Below are positions 29,585-38,194 of a stretch of 64,000 nucleotides of DNA, in pieces. This DNA is from Capnocytophaga sputigena (GTDB lineage: Bacteria > Bacteroidota > Bacteroidia > Flavobacteriales > Flavobacteriaceae). The stretch covers positions 1 to 64,000 of the forward strand of contig NZ_UAVP01000010.1 of the NCBI RefSeq assembly GCF_900446695.1, in the 5' to 3' direction. Made by a program: the position numbers and the translations under genes. Position 1 is the first letter of the stretch; the number at the start of each line of letters is the position of its first letter. The notes beneath the pieces are model-generated. The model was not told where the DNA came from and did not search any database. It saw only the letters and a program-made list of their open reading frames with translations.

Positions 29585-30343
29585 ATGATGAAGAAGATAT
29601 TGTGGTTTTGTATGTTGTTGTTTGTAAGTACGCTGGTAGCTCAAGAAACTGAGTTGCACGGTCACGTGTATAGTGTGCAGAACAACAAGCCAATGGCTAA
29701 TGTACATATCTTGAATCTCAACAAAGTACGAGGAACCACAACTAATGAAAAAGGAGATTTTACCATTAGAGTAACTGCTAATGATACGCTTTATATATCT
29801 TTTTTGGGGTATAAATCTACTAAAATAAGGATTACCAATGATATGATAAAATTCCAAGGACTTAAAATAGGTATGACCGAACTCGCCTACGCCTTGGAAG
29901 AGGTCGTGGTTACCCCTTATAAACTCACCGGATACTTAGATATCGATGCTAAAAATGCTCCTATCAACAACAATACACGCTATAGCGTTTCGGGCTTAGA
30001 AATAGGTTATGAAAGCCGTTCTAGTGCTAGTGCCGTAGGGCGCGTGCTCAGTGCTGTAATGAACCCCGCCGATTTGCTCAGCCGCTCTTTCAGTGCTAAA
30101 GGAAAGGAAATGCGCAAACTCAGAGAGATGCGCAAAGATAATCAATTAAGTGATGCCCTTTCCACCCGTTACGACCGCGAAACTCTATTAGAACTTTTGC
30201 AAGTAGACCGCTCTGAACTCGAAGAAATCATCCGTTCTTGCAATTATTCTAACGACTTTATAATGACCGCAAACGACCTGCAAGTGCTTGAAGCTATCAG
30301 TCAATGTTACGAAGAGTACAGAGTCTTACACAAGAAAAAATAA
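29585..30343 (+). CDS. Exported CarboxypepD_reg-like domain protein
   Basis: A 252-residue protein with a signal peptide (MMKKILWFCMLLFVSTLVAQ). Residues ~22-105 form a carboxypeptidase-regulatory-like beta-sandwich: 'ELHGHVYSVQNNKPMANVHILNLNKVRGTTTNEKGDFTIRV..NDTLYISFLGY', the domain that also caps SusC-type receptors. 'EEVVVTPYKLTGYLDID' follows, as in the plug-adjacent part of TonB receptors, but no barrel comes after. The C-terminal half is helical and charged. This stand-alone form is common in Flavobacteriia. Its role, perhaps at the outer membrane, is unknown. Confidence 0.8.
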   Translation: MMKKILWFCMLLFVSTLVAQETELHGHVYSVQNNKPMANVHILNLNKVRGTTTNEKGDFTIRVTANDTLYISFLGYKSTKIRITNDMIKFQGLKIGMTELAYALEEVVVTPYKLTGYLDIDAKNAPINNNTRYSVSGLEIGYESRSSASAVGRVLSAVMNPADLLSRSFSAKGKEMRKLREMRKDNQLSDALSTRYDRETLLELLQVDRSELEEIIRSCNYSNDFIMTANDLQVLEAISQCYEEYRVLHKKK

Positions 30344-30400
30344 AGAGGTGTAATAATAAATTTATTTCAATTAAATCATTGTAAAATAAATATTTAACCG

Positions 30401-30435
30401 TTTCTTACCTCTTACCCTTTACCTTTTACCTATAA
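30401..30435 (+). repeat. Heptamer tandem repeat upstream of the rpmH promoter
   Basis: Five units TTTCTTA, CCTCTTA, CCCTTTA, CCTTTTA, CCTATAA end 5 bases before the -33 TTTG. Confidence 0.7.
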
Positions 30436-30463
30436 AAAATTTTGTCATTCCAAAAAAAAGATG

Positions 30464-30471
30464 TACTTTTG
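30464..30471 (+). promoter_or_regulatory. -7 box TACTTTTG for rpmH
   Basis: TTTG at 30441-30444 is 19 bases upstream. The ATG at 30538 gives a leader of about 60 bases. Confidence 0.7.
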
Positions 30472-30537
30472 CCCCGCTATTGATAAAATAGAGAGACAAA
30501 GTATCATTTTTAATAAGATTTTAAAGATTAACAAGCA

Positions 30538-30696
30538 ATGAAAAGAACATTTCAACCTTCAAAAAGAAAAAGAAGAAATAAACACGGTTTTAGAGAACGT
30601 ATGGCAACTGCCAATGGTAGAAAAGTATTAGCACGTCGTCGCGCTAAAGGACGTAAAAAACTCACTGTATCCTCAGAACCACGTCATAAAAAATAA
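30538..30696 (+). CDS. rpmH: 50S ribosomal protein L34
   Basis: A 52-residue, very basic protein starting [18 protein letters not shown] and containing [21 protein letters not shown], the diagnostic L34 sequence. It binds 23S rRNA in the large subunit. The extra C-terminal ~8 residues ([10 protein letters not shown]) extend past the usual end, as in Bacteroidota L34. It has its own promoter. It is not next to rnpA or dnaA as in many bacteria. Confidence 0.97.
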   Translation: MKRTFQPSKRKRRNKHGFRERMATANGRKVLARRRAKGRKKLTVSSEPRHKK

Positions 30697-30708
30697 ACCT
30701 TTTTTTAC

Positions 30709-30743
30709 AAGGTAAAAAGTAAGAGGTAAGAAGTAAGAGCTAA
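30709..30743 (+). repeat. Heptamer tandem repeat, purine strand (left half of inverted pair)
   Basis: Five units AAGGTAA, AAAGTAA, GAGGTAA, GAAGTAA, GAGCTAA. It is the reverse complement type of the pyrimidine heptamers that begin two bases later, so 30720-30732 pairs perfectly with 30753-30765 (13 bp) and the pair may act as the rpmH terminator. Confidence 0.75.
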
Positions 30744-30745
30744 AG

Positions 30746-30794
30746 TTCTTATTTCTTACCTCTTATCTAATACCTGACACCTGATACCTGACAC
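30746..30794 (+). repeat. Heptamer tandem repeat directly before the MBL hydrolase start
   Basis: Seven consecutive units: TTCTTAT, TTCTTAC, CTCTTAT, CTAATAC, CTGACAC, CTGATAC, CTGACAC. The last ends six bases before the ATG at 30801. The second half contains a perfect 14-base duplication (TACCTGACACCTGA at 30771 and 30785). Confidence 0.85.
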
Positions 30795-30800
30795 CTGAAA

Positions 30801-31562
30801 ATGAAGATTACTTTCCTCGGTACAGGTACTTCTCAAGGAGTCCCTGTAATAGCAAGTGACCACCCCGTTGGTAAAAGCACCAATCCTAAAGACAAACGCT
30901 TGCGCACTTCGGCTCTCATCAGTTGGGAGCATACTAATATTGCAATAGACTGTAGCCCCGATTTTAGACAGCAAATGCTCACTAACGATGTGCAGCATTT
31001 AGAGGCTATCCTTTTTACTCACGAACACGCCGATCATACCGCCGGTATGGACGACATACGCCCTTTTGTGCGCCTCCAAGGTGATATGCCTATCTATGGA
31101 CTCAAACGCGTAATTAACGAGTTGAGAGTCCGTTTTGCTTATATCTTTGCTACCGAAAATAGATATGAGGGCGCTCCCTCAGTAATTGCTCACGAAATAA
31201 ATAGCACGCCCTTTAGCCTACACGGAAAAATAGTGCAACCTATACACGTGATGCACGGCAATTTGCCCATTATAGGCTACCGAATTGAAAATTTCGCTTA
31301 CATCACAGATGCTAAATATATAGAAGATAAAGAAATAGAGAAACTGAAAGGGGTAGATACCTTAGTGTTAAATTGTTTGAGAGAACAAGCGCACCCTACA
31401 CATCTCAATTTATCAGAAGCATTAGAAATTATAGAACAAGTGAAGCCTAAACGCACTTTTCTCACACACGTGAGCCAAACCTTTGGTTTTCACGATGAAA
31501 TTCAACAAAATTTACCCAAAAATGTATTTTTAGCCTATGATAATTTAGTGATAGAATGTTAA
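30801..31562 (+). CDS. MBL-fold metallo-hydrolase (PhnP-like)
   Basis: A 253-residue metallo-beta-lactamase fold protein. The metal motif HxHxDH is at H74-H79 (FTHEHADHTAGMDDIR). 'FLGTGTSQGVPVIA' and 'RLRTSALI' at the N-terminus, and 'HGNLPIIGYRIENFAYITDAKYI' with a late 'THVSQTFGFHDE' are typical of the PhnP/YcbX-like cyclic-phosphodiesterase-related group. It is a probable phosphodiesterase; the substrate is unknown. No TAnnTTTG box is seen upstream; the region is filled by heptamer repeats. Confidence 0.88.
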   Translation: MKITFLGTGTSQGVPVIASDHPVGKSTNPKDKRLRTSALISWEHTNIAIDCSPDFRQQMLTNDVQHLEAILFTHEHADHTAGMDDIRPFVRLQGDMPIYGLKRVINELRVRFAYIFATENRYEGAPSVIAHEINSTPFSLHGKIVQPIHVMHGNLPIIGYRIENFAYITDAKYIEDKEIEKLKGVDTLVLNCLREQAHPTHLNLSEALEIIEQVKPKRTFLTHVSQTFGFHDEIQQNLPKNVFLAYDNLVIEC

Positions 31563-31601
31563 TATTTAGTTAATTGTTGTCGAAGTTATCAATAAAAACT
31601 G

Positions 31602-31609
31602 TATTTTTG
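31602..31609 (+). promoter_or_regulatory. -7 box TATTTTTG for the lipocalin-like gene
   Basis: TTG at 31577-31579 is 22 bases upstream, and the ATG at 31636 is 26 bases downstream. Confidence 0.6.
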
Positions 31610-31635
31610 CGCCCAAAACAAAAATATTTATCAAG

Positions 31636-32127
31636 ATGAGAAAAATTGCACTTCTATTTGTAATGGCAGCATTGGTGATGGCTTGTAAGAGCTCTAACTC
31701 TATGACTGCTAAACCTAAAGAAACAAATGTAGCCGACAAAGCTATCAAAGGTGAATGGACTCTACAGTCTATTACTTATAGTGAACAAGGTAAGTTTGAT
31801 GTTACCTTATTGAACGATACCTCAAAAGAATGTTTTGAAGGTAGTACTTGGAAATTTGTTCCTAACAACAACCGCGGGCACTATACTATCAATGCAGGTG
31901 GTTGCTCTACAGGACAAAGAAACTTCATTTTCGTAGTACAACAAATCGATAAATCTACTGGATATTACGATTTCTTGTTGAAACCTACCAATGAAAAATA
32001 CAAATCTGAAACCAATGCAGGTATTCGTTTGCACTTAGCAAGCATATCAGAAAATGCAATGGTATGGGAACAAACCGTAAGAGTAGATGGCAAACCTTTT
32101 GTAATCTCAATGAATTTTGTAAAATAA
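31636..32127 (+). CDS. Lipocalin-like lipoprotein
   Basis: A 163-residue lipoprotein with a lipobox ending at Cys17 (VMAALVMAC). The mature protein starts a lipocalin-like barrel: 'IKGEWTLQSITYSEQGKFDVTLLNDTSKECFEGSTWKFVPNNNRGHYTI', with the typical GxW near the N-terminus, and later 'VQQIDKSTGYYDFLLK' and 'MVWEQTVRVDGKPFVISMNF'. A conserved neighbour of OmpA-family lipoprotein genes in Flavobacteriia. The ligand is unknown. The OmpA gene starts 18 bases after its stop, suggesting one transcript. Confidence 0.82.
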   Translation: MRKIALLFVMAALVMACKSSNSMTAKPKETNVADKAIKGEWTLQSITYSEQGKFDVTLLNDTSKECFEGSTWKFVPNNNRGHYTINAGGCSTGQRNFIFVVQQIDKSTGYYDFLLKPTNEKYKSETNAGIRLHLASISENAMVWEQTVRVDGKPFVISMNFVK

Positions 32128-32145
32128 TTAAAACCATAAGAAATA

Positions 32146-32835
32146 ATGAAGAAATTCGTAGTTTTAGCCTTGTCAGCAGCCGTATTGCTTACTGGTTGTG
32201 AGGCATACAATAACACAAACAAAGCACAACGCGGAGCTGTAGTAGGTGCAGCAGGTGGAGCTTTATTAGGAGCTATCTTAGGTAACAACGTCGGTAATGG
32301 TCAAAATAGCGAACTCGGCGCAGTACTTGGTACTGTAGTAGGTGGTGCAGCTGGGGCTGTTATTGGTCACCAAATGGATAAACAAGCTAAAAAAATTGAA
32401 GAAGAAATCCCTGGTGCCGATGTAAAACGCGTAGACGATGGTATCGTGGTTACTTTTGACGAAAACAACGGAGGTGTTTACTTCGATACTAACAAGTACA
32501 ACATCAACGAAAAATCAAAACAAACCTTAGATAAGTTAGCAGCTATCCTCAAAGAATACCCTGATACTAATGTGTTAGTAGCTGGTCACACTGATAGCGT
32601 AGGTAAAGATGAGTATAACTTAGGTCTTTCACAACGCCGCGCACAAGCTGTTACTAACTATTTTAAAAGTAAAGGTTTAGCAGGCAGTCGTTTCACTACC
32701 AAATGGTATGGTGAAAAAAATCCTATAGCAAGCAACGATACTGCTGAAGGTCGTGCTAAAAACCGCCGTGTGAATGTAGTAATCGTTCCTAACGAAAAAA
32801 TGAAAGCCGAAGCTAAAAAACAAGCTGGACAATAA
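32146..32835 (+). CDS. OmpA-family lipoprotein with glycine zipper
   Basis: A 229-residue lipoprotein (lipobox LLTGC, Cys18). Residues ~30-75 form a glycine-zipper segment ('GAVVGAAGGALLGAILGNNVGNG...GTVVGGAAGAVIGHQMDKQ'), which likely inserts into or contacts the membrane. Residues ~110-215 are an OmpA peptidoglycan-binding domain with 'YFDTNKYNIN', 'VLVAGHTDSVGKDEYNLGLSQRRAQAV' and 'NRRVNVVI'. It would link outer membrane and cell wall. The C-terminal tail is Lys/Ala-rich. A hairpin terminator follows. Confidence 0.93.
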   Translation: MKKFVVLALSAAVLLTGCEAYNNTNKAQRGAVVGAAGGALLGAILGNNVGNGQNSELGAVLGTVVGGAAGAVIGHQMDKQAKKIEEEIPGADVKRVDDGIVVTFDENNGGVYFDTNKYNINEKSKQTLDKLAAILKEYPDTNVLVAGHTDSVGKDEYNLGLSQRRAQAVTNYFKSKGLAGSRFTTKWYGEKNPIASNDTAEGRAKNRRVNVVIVPNEKMKAEAKKQAGQ

Positions 32836-32854
32836 AAACATAACACATCAATAG

Positions 32855-32885
32855 AATAAGCGTTGAGTACCCCTCAGCGCTTATT
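32855..32885 (+). terminator. Hairpin terminator after the OmpA gene
   Basis: Stem AAGCGTTGAG (32858-32867) with CTCAGCGCTT (32873-32882), one G-U pair, followed by a T-rich run. Confidence 0.75.
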
Positions 32886-32963
32886 TTTTAGTTATAGATA
32901 TAACAACAAATTATCTAATTGACTTTTTTCGCATTTCTCTTTTCTATTTTCATTAAAATGCAC

Positions 32964-32971
32964 TACTTTTG
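32964..32971 (+). promoter_or_regulatory. -7 box TACTTTTG for aspartokinase
   Basis: Fits TAnnTTTG; no well-spaced TTG was found. The heptamer repeat (33006-33026) lies downstream of it. Confidence 0.55.
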
Positions 32972-33005
32972 CCTTGTCAATTTCGGTAAAAGGCTTTAGA
33001 TATAA

Positions 33006-33026
33006 CTCTTACCTCTTACCTCTTAC
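33006..33026 (+). repeat. Heptamer tandem repeat before aspartokinase
   Basis: Three exact units of CTCTTAC ending nine bases before the ATG at 33036. The same unit and a similar distance occur before dnaE. Confidence 0.8.
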
Positions 33027-33035
33027 CTAATTAAA

Positions 33036-34286
33036 ATGCAGATATTCAAATTTGGAGGTGCCTCAGTGAAAGACGCTGCAGGCGTGCGCAATGTCGCTAA
33101 AATATTAGAAAATGTAGGCTATGCCAATACCCTCATTGTGATTTCGGCTATGGGGAAGACTACCAATGCTTTGGAAGTGGTAGTGAACAGTTATTTTAAA
33201 GAACAAGAAAAACTCACCGAAAGTATTCAAGTAATAAAGGATTTTCACTATCATATCATTCGCGAGTTATTCACCGATGAAAATCATCCTGTGTACTGGA
33301 AAGTCGATGGACTTTTTGCCGAACTCACTTCCTTTTTAGAACGCAACAAGTCACCGAAACACAGTTTCGTGTACGACCAAGTAATTTGTTTTGGCGAGCT
33401 CATTTCTACCACTATTATCAGTCAGTTTTTGAATGATAATGGTATTAAAAACACTTGGATAGATGTGCGTAATCTCGTGAAAACCGATAGCAACTATCGC
33501 GATGCCTCTATTGATTGGGAAGAGACACAAAGTAATATCCGCACCCATATCAACAAATCACTGCTAAATATTACTCAAGGATTCTTGGGCAGTGATGCCA
33601 ATTTCTTCACCACTACTTTAGGGCGTGAAGGCTCTGATTATACCGCTGCAATTTTTGCTTATTGCCTTAATGCCGAGAGTGTAACAATATGGAAAGATGT
33701 TCCAGGGGTGCTCAATGCCGACCCTCGTTATTTTGAACATACCGAGCTCTTACACAAAATCCCGTATAAAGAGGCTATAGAACTCGCTTTCTATGGAGCT
33801 TCGGTAATTCACCCTAAAACCTTACAGCCTCTACAGCAAAAGGAAATTCCACTCTATGTACGCTCGTTTATAAATCCTACAGCCGAAGGAAGTGCCGTGT
33901 GCAATGTTCCTGAATTAGAGCCTAAAGTACCTTGCTTTATCCTCAAAAAAGACCAGATATTACTCTCGCTCTCCTCTCGTGATTTCTCGTTTATAGTGGA
34001 AGAAGGTATTAGTTATATTTTCAAGAGTTTGCACAAAGCACAAATGAAAGTGAGTGTGATACAAAACTCAGCGATTAGTTTCTCGGTATGTGTAGACAAC
34101 AAGTTTGATACCTTATCGGAACTGTTAGAAAAATTGGAAGAGCGTTTTAAAGTCTCAGTAACCGAAAAAGTAACACTTTATACCATTCGCCACGCCACCC
34201 AAGCAGCTATACAAACAGTAGAAACAGGAAAAACCGTATTACTCAAACAAGTAGCTGCCGATACAGTACAAATAGTAGTAGCATAA
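33036..34286 (+). CDS. lysC: Aspartate kinase (monofunctional)
   Basis: A 416-residue enzyme phosphorylating aspartate, the first step to lysine, threonine and methionine. The kinase domain opens with 'KFGGASVKDAAGVRNVAKI'. 'TTLGREGSDYTAAIFA' and 'WKDVPGVLNADPR' are the classic aspartokinase signatures. The C-terminal ~120 residues form ACT-type regulatory folds ('MKVSVIQNSAISFSVCVD'), so feedback control is likely. No homoserine dehydrogenase part is fused. It is monocistronic, with terminators on both sides. Confidence 0.95.
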   Translation: MQIFKFGGASVKDAAGVRNVAKILENVGYANTLIVISAMGKTTNALEVVVNSYFKEQEKLTESIQVIKDFHYHIIRELFTDENHPVYWKVDGLFAELTSFLERNKSPKHSFVYDQVICFGELISTTIISQFLNDNGIKNTWIDVRNLVKTDSNYRDASIDWEETQSNIRTHINKSLLNITQGFLGSDANFFTTTLGREGSDYTAAIFAYCLNAESVTIWKDVPGVLNADPRYFEHTELLHKIPYKEAIELAFYGASVIHPKTLQPLQQKEIPLYVRSFINPTAEGSAVCNVPELEPKVPCFILKKDQILLSLSSRDFSFIVEEGISYIFKSLHKAQMKVSVIQNSAISFSVCVDNKFDTLSELLEKLEERFKVSVTEKVTLYTIRHATQAAIQTVETGKTVLLKQVAADTVQIVVA

Positions 34287-34310
34287 ATAAAGTAGTATAG
34301 CATAAATAAA

Positions 34311-34339
34311 GAGGCTGCCCCTAATGCAAGGGCAGCCTC
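34311..34339 (+). terminator. Hairpin terminator after aspartokinase
   Basis: 10-bp perfect stem GAGGCTGCCC/GGGCAGCCTC with a 9-base loop, followed by CTCCTTTTTA. A 14-base direct duplication TAGCATAAATAAAG (34279 and 34298) precedes it and includes the stop codon. Confidence 0.85.
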
Positions 34340-34426
34340 TCCTTTTTATAAAGTAATTTTAAGTAATTACCTATCAATATTTATAGGAGAAAATTTATTC
34401 TTACTTGTTAATTCTTAATTAATTCG

Positions 34427-34434
34427 TACCTTTG
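34427..34434 (+). promoter_or_regulatory. -7 box TACCTTTG for tyrS
   Basis: TTG at 34405-34407 is 19 bases upstream. The promoter closely resembles that of carA over about 34 bases. Confidence 0.75.
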
Positions 34435-34466
34435 CCCAAATTATAGATCATAAACGAATAAAACTA

Positions 34467-35762
34467 ATGAAGAATTTTATAGAAGAATTGCGTTGGCGCG
34501 GTATGATTCAGGATATTATGCCAGAAACCGAACAACACCTTATGGAAGGTTTACGCGCAGCTTATGTGGGAATCGACCCTACTGCCGACTCGCTGCACAT
34601 CGGTCATTTAGTGGGCGTGATGATGTTGCGCCATTTCCAAAATTGCGGTCATAAACCTTATGCACTCGTAGGAGGTGCAACAGGTATGATAGGTGACCCT
34701 TCAGGTAAATCAGTAGAACGCAATTTGCTCACCGAAGAAGTATTAGCACACAATATAGCAGGTATCAAAAAACAATTAGCAAAATTTCTCGATTTTGAAA
34801 GCACTGCACCTAATCGCGCTGAACTCGTGAATAACTACGATTGGATGAAAGAGTTCTCATTCCTTTCATTCATTCGCGATATCGGTAAACACATCACCGT
34901 AAACTATATGATGGCTAAGGATTCAGTAAAAAAACGCTTCGACCCTAATGAAAATACCGATGGGATGTCGTTTACTGAATTCTCATACCAACTCTTGCAA
35001 GGTTATGACTTTTTGCATCTTTATCAAGAGAAAAACCTCACCTTGCAAATGGGTGGGTCAGACCAATGGGGAAATATTACCACTGGTACCGAGCTCATTC
35101 GTCGCATTGCAGGAGGAAAGGCGTATGCCCTCACTTGCCCACTGATTACCAAAGCCGATGGTACTAAATTCGGTAAAAGTGAAGGTGGTAACGTATGGCT
35201 TGACCCCGAGAAAACTTCGCCCTACAAGTTCTACCAATATTGGATTAATATCTCCGATGCTGATGCTGAGCGTTATATCAAAATCTTTACAATGCTTAGT
35301 AAAGAAGAAATTGATGCTCTCATCGCGCAACACGCCGAGGCGCCTCATTTGCGTCTATTACAAAATAAATTAGCTGAAGAACTCACTGTATTAGTACACG
35401 GACGTGAAGAACTTGAGAAAGCTAAAAAAGCATCACAAATCCTCTTTGGTAACTCTACCTCTGCCGATTTGCGTACTTTAGACGAAAAAACTTTCTTAGA
35501 AGTGTTTGATGGTGTACCTCAAGCCGAAGTAAGTGCAGCCGATATTGCTGGAGGGCTTGATATGATTGCCATTCTTTCAGCAAAAACAGGTTTTATCAGT
35601 TCTAATTCCGAAGCACGTCGTGCCTTGAAAGAAAATTCTATTTCGGTGAATAAAGAAAAAGTAGGTGAAGACTACCAAATAGCTGAAAAAGACCTTGTAG
35701 ATGGTAAATTTATTCTACTACAACGCGGAAAGAAAAACTACTTTATAGTAAAGAAAGTATAA
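34467..35762 (+). CDS. tyrS: Tyrosyl-tRNA synthetase
   Basis: A 431-residue class I aminoacyl-tRNA synthetase. The HIGH motif is at residues 44-47 (SLHIGHLVG), '[18 protein letters not shown]' binds tyrosine, and the KMSKS loop appears as KFGKS (234-238). The C-terminal ~80 residues are an S4 RNA-binding domain ('[34 protein letters not shown]' region). Length is normal. A palindromic element follows 15 bases after the stop. Confidence 0.97.
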   Translation: MKNFIEELRWRGMIQDIMPETEQHLMEGLRAAYVGIDPTADSLHIGHLVGVMMLRHFQNCGHKPYALVGGATGMIGDPSGKSVERNLLTEEVLAHNIAGIKKQLAKFLDFESTAPNRAELVNNYDWMKEFSFLSFIRDIGKHITVNYMMAKDSVKKRFDPNENTDGMSFTEFSYQLLQGYDFLHLYQEKNLTLQMGGSDQWGNITTGTELIRRIAGGKAYALTCPLITKADGTKFGKSEGGNVWLDPEKTSPYKFYQYWINISDADAERYIKIFTMLSKEEIDALIAQHAEAPHLRLLQNKLAEELTVLVHGREELEKAKKASQILFGNSTSADLRTLDEKTFLEVFDGVPQAEVSAADIAGGLDMIAILSAKTGFISSNSEARRALKENSISVNKEKVGEDYQIAEKDLVDGKFILLQRGKKNYFIVKKV

Positions 35763-35777
35763 CTCTTTATAATATCC

Positions 35778-35827
35778 GACTTTGCCAAAGGTGCGAGCCG
35801 CACAGGCAGAAAAACTTTGGCAAAGTC
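35778..35827 (+). repeat. Composite palindromic element / terminator after tyrS
   Basis: Outer arms GACTTTGCCAAAG (35778-35790) and CTTTGGCAAAGTC (35815-35827) flank an inner hairpin GTGCG-agc-CGCAC (35791-35803). The inner part is the exact reverse complement of the hairpin at 6028-6040. Confidence 0.8.
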
Positions 35828-35834
35828 TATTATT

Positions 35835-35869
35835 CTTCACTTTTTACTTTTCACTCTTCATTTTTCACT
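35835..35869 (+). repeat. Heptamer tandem repeat abutting a WG-lipoprotein start
   Basis: Five units CTTCACT, TTTTACT, TTTCACT, CTTCATT, TTTCACT; the last base is immediately followed by the ATG at 35870. Confidence 0.8.
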
Positions 35870-37039
35870 ATGAAAACATTCCTCCCCCTTATATTATGTT
35901 TTTTATTTATCGCTTGTAAAACAGTAGATATGACCGTGCTAAATGATGTGTCTTTTTATGCTTTTTCTAAAGAAAAGGAAGAAGATAATGAACGCAAATT
36001 TCCTTTTGTACCTTTGGAATACCAACAGCAAAAGGCAGCAGTGAATAGTTTTTGGTTGCATTTTAAAAAAGATTCTTTGTTTGTGACTTACGACTCAATT
36101 GCTAATGGCTCAACTATTCCTATAGTAAGAGGTTTTAAAGGCAAACAAAAAAGGCGTTTTTGGCGCTATTATGCCGCTCGTGAAATAGTGCCTTATTTTC
36201 CTATTTATATGAGAATTTATATTCACCGACTGCGTTTGCGCCCTACTGAAGAAGGGAATTTGAGAGTAGATACTTATATAGATAGAGAGGGAGCTGTATT
36301 AGCTGTATTAGGATCTGGTTATTCCTATAAATTAAAGCATATTTACAAGCGTATCAATGATGAAGAGCTGATGATTCCTTTTTTTGAAAATGGTAAATAT
36401 GGTATCAACAAGGGAGGAAAGTTGCTTATACCTGCTCAATATGATTATATCAGTGCCTATACCGATGGTTTTTTTATTGTAGAACGAGAAGGGAAATGGG
36501 GTACCATTGATAAAAATGGTCAGATGATCATTCCTTTAGAATACGATGCTTTGCAGTATGACAAATCAGTAGATAGTCACCCTTTGTTTATAGCACAAAA
36601 AGAAAGACGATACGGATTTTTAGAACCTTCAGGAGTGCCTATATTGCCTCTTATTTATAGTTATATAGAAAAACAATCTAATGAGAGAAGTTACATTTTA
36701 GGGATAGGTAATAAAGTAGGGTATTTTACTTACAATACTAATTCCCCATCTCAAATGCCTTATTTATTTATTCCTGCTGTATATAGCAAAATAGAAATGC
36801 GCACTCTTAATTCAGATCATATATTAGTATACGATGGACTAACACCTCTTTTTATAGATCACAAAGGTAATGAATATGATTTGCAAATAGTTCATCTAAG
36901 CAAGTGGGAAACTTTTATGGGGGAAAAATTGGGGAAGGAATGCATAGTAAAGATTGATAATAGTTTTTATAAACCTAACTTAGAGACTAAGCGCCCCGCA
37001 ATGCAATCTGAAAAACCTATAAATATTCAAGAAAAATGA
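35870..37039 (+). CDS. WG-repeat lipoprotein (copy 1)
   Basis: A 389-residue lipoprotein; lipobox ends at Cys16 (LCFLFIAC). From about residue 165 on, it holds WG/KWGR-type repeats: 'PFFENGKYGINKGGKLLIPAQYDYI', 'REGKWGTIDKNGQMIIPLEYDAL', 'KERRYGFLEPSGVPILPLIYSYI', forming short beta units. The N-terminal ~160 residues are shared with the next gene ('VDMTVLNDVSFYAFS...', 'RGFKGKQKRRFWR'). It is the first of a tandem paralogue pair with a 4-base overlap. WG repeats are thought to mediate binding; no function can be assigned. Confidence 0.82.
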   Translation: MKTFLPLILCFLFIACKTVDMTVLNDVSFYAFSKEKEEDNERKFPFVPLEYQQQKAAVNSFWLHFKKDSLFVTYDSIANGSTIPIVRGFKGKQKRRFWRYYAAREIVPYFPIYMRIYIHRLRLRPTEEGNLRVDTYIDREGAVLAVLGSGYSYKLKHIYKRINDEELMIPFFENGKYGINKGGKLLIPAQYDYISAYTDGFFIVEREGKWGTIDKNGQMIIPLEYDALQYDKSVDSHPLFIAQKERRYGFLEPSGVPILPLIYSYIEKQSNERSYILGIGNKVGYFTYNTNSPSQMPYLFIPAVYSKIEMRTLNSDHILVYDGLTPLFIDHKGNEYDLQIVHLSKWETFMGEKLGKECIVKIDNSFYKPNLETKRPAMQSEKPINIQEK

Positions 37040-38163
37040 AAAAACTCTTTTGCCTTATTCCCTTTCTCTTAATAGTAGCTTGTAGTAGCTCTAAGATGGA
37101 TATGTCCGCGCTAAACAATCGCACTTATTACGCTTATTCTTATGAAACAAATGGTAGTAAAGGCAATTGTTTCACCTTTTTGCCTTATAGTTATTTAGAT
37201 AAAGAGAAAATTCCAATGCGTTTCAAACTGCAGTTTAAGGGTGATTCGCTCCACGTGAATTATGAGATTTTTAAAGAAGGAAAAGTACTTACAGAAACTA
37301 AAAGTATCAAAGGAAAACTTAAAAAAGACGGCTGGAAGTTTGTATCGCGTAGATTGCTGCCTTTCTTTCCTATATATTTCTATTCCTCAGTTTACAAGGT
37401 GTTGATATATCCTAATATTGAAAACGATATGCGTGTGGATACTTATAGTAGTAGTGGGGGCTGTCTGTTCTTCTTTTGTGCAGGTGGAGCAGGATATTCA
37501 TCGCTTAATACATATAAAAATGAAGAAGATATTCAAATAGCTATTCCTTATATAGAAAATGGTAAATTTGGACTTAAACGTCAAGGGAAAATCATCGTCC
37601 CTGCTAGTTATGATCACATTGATATTTTTGATAAAGGAGTCGCCAGAGTAAAAAAGGATTCACTATGGGGAACGATTGATAATGACGGAAAAATTGTGAT
37701 TCCTATTGAATATAAGGTGTTAGAAAAAGAGAATTACACTACTCCTAAATTATTTTTAGTGCAAAAAGATAAGCATTGGGGCTTTTTAGATGAGCAAGGA
37801 AACACAGTCTTGCCCATTATTTATGATGTAATTGAGAGATCAGGCTCTAACTTCAACTTGTACTTAGGTGATAAAAAAGGATATTTCAAATATTATAAAG
37901 GCAAAGATGATGAAAGTAGATTTATACCTGCTTGCTATACAGTTATAGACCAATCAACTTTATGGAGCAACTACATTTTAGTTTACGATGGTGATACTAT
38001 ATTATTTGTAGATAAAGAAGGCAATGAGTATGATGCAGTAACCAATGAAGTGAGAGCTATAGATGCTTTCTTTGGTTACCCACAACGTGATAGTGAAGTA
38101 AAAATAGACGGTAAATACTATCGCCCTAATATAGAGAGCAAACGCCCTCCAAGAAAAGAATAG
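37036..38163 (+). CDS. WG-repeat lipoprotein (copy 2)
   Basis: A 375-residue lipoprotein (lipobox LLIVAC, Cys16). Its organisation parallels copy 1: 'MDMSALNNRTYYAYS', 'KSIKGKLKKDGWKF', 'LPFFPIYFYSSVYKVLIYP', then WG units 'PYIENGKFGLKRQGKIIVPASYDHI', 'KDSLWGTIDNDGKIVIPIEY', 'KDKHWGFLDEQGNTVLPIIYDVI'. Both end in '..YRPNIESKRP'. The start codon overlaps the stop of copy 1 (ATGA). Copy 1 and 2 have diverged clearly, so the duplication is not recent. Confidence 0.82.
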   Translation: MKKLFCLIPFLLIVACSSSKMDMSALNNRTYYAYSYETNGSKGNCFTFLPYSYLDKEKIPMRFKLQFKGDSLHVNYEIFKEGKVLTETKSIKGKLKKDGWKFVSRRLLPFFPIYFYSSVYKVLIYPNIENDMRVDTYSSSGGCLFFFCAGGAGYSSLNTYKNEEDIQIAIPYIENGKFGLKRQGKIIVPASYDHIDIFDKGVARVKKDSLWGTIDNDGKIVIPIEYKVLEKENYTTPKLFLVQKDKHWGFLDEQGNTVLPIIYDVIERSGSNFNLYLGDKKGYFKYYKGKDDESRFIPACYTVIDQSTLWSNYILVYDGDTILFVDKEGNEYDAVTNEVRAIDAFFGYPQRDSEVKIDGKYYRPNIESKRPPRKE

Positions 38164-38184
38164 GGGCGTTTTGCAAAACGCCCC
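38163..38184. terminator. Perfect 22-base palindrome, bidirectional terminator
   Basis: GGGGCGTTTT-GC-AAAACGCCCC, beginning at the last base of the WG copy 2 stop codon and lying 10 bases from the end of the convergent lipoprotein gene. Confidence 0.75.
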
Positions 38185-38194
38185 CTGTGCATAT

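Noticed and set aside
34279-34311. 14-base direct duplication TAGCATAAATAAAG at the aspartokinase stop
   Set aside because: A single small duplication next to a terminator; recorded with the terminator, not enough for a separate finding.
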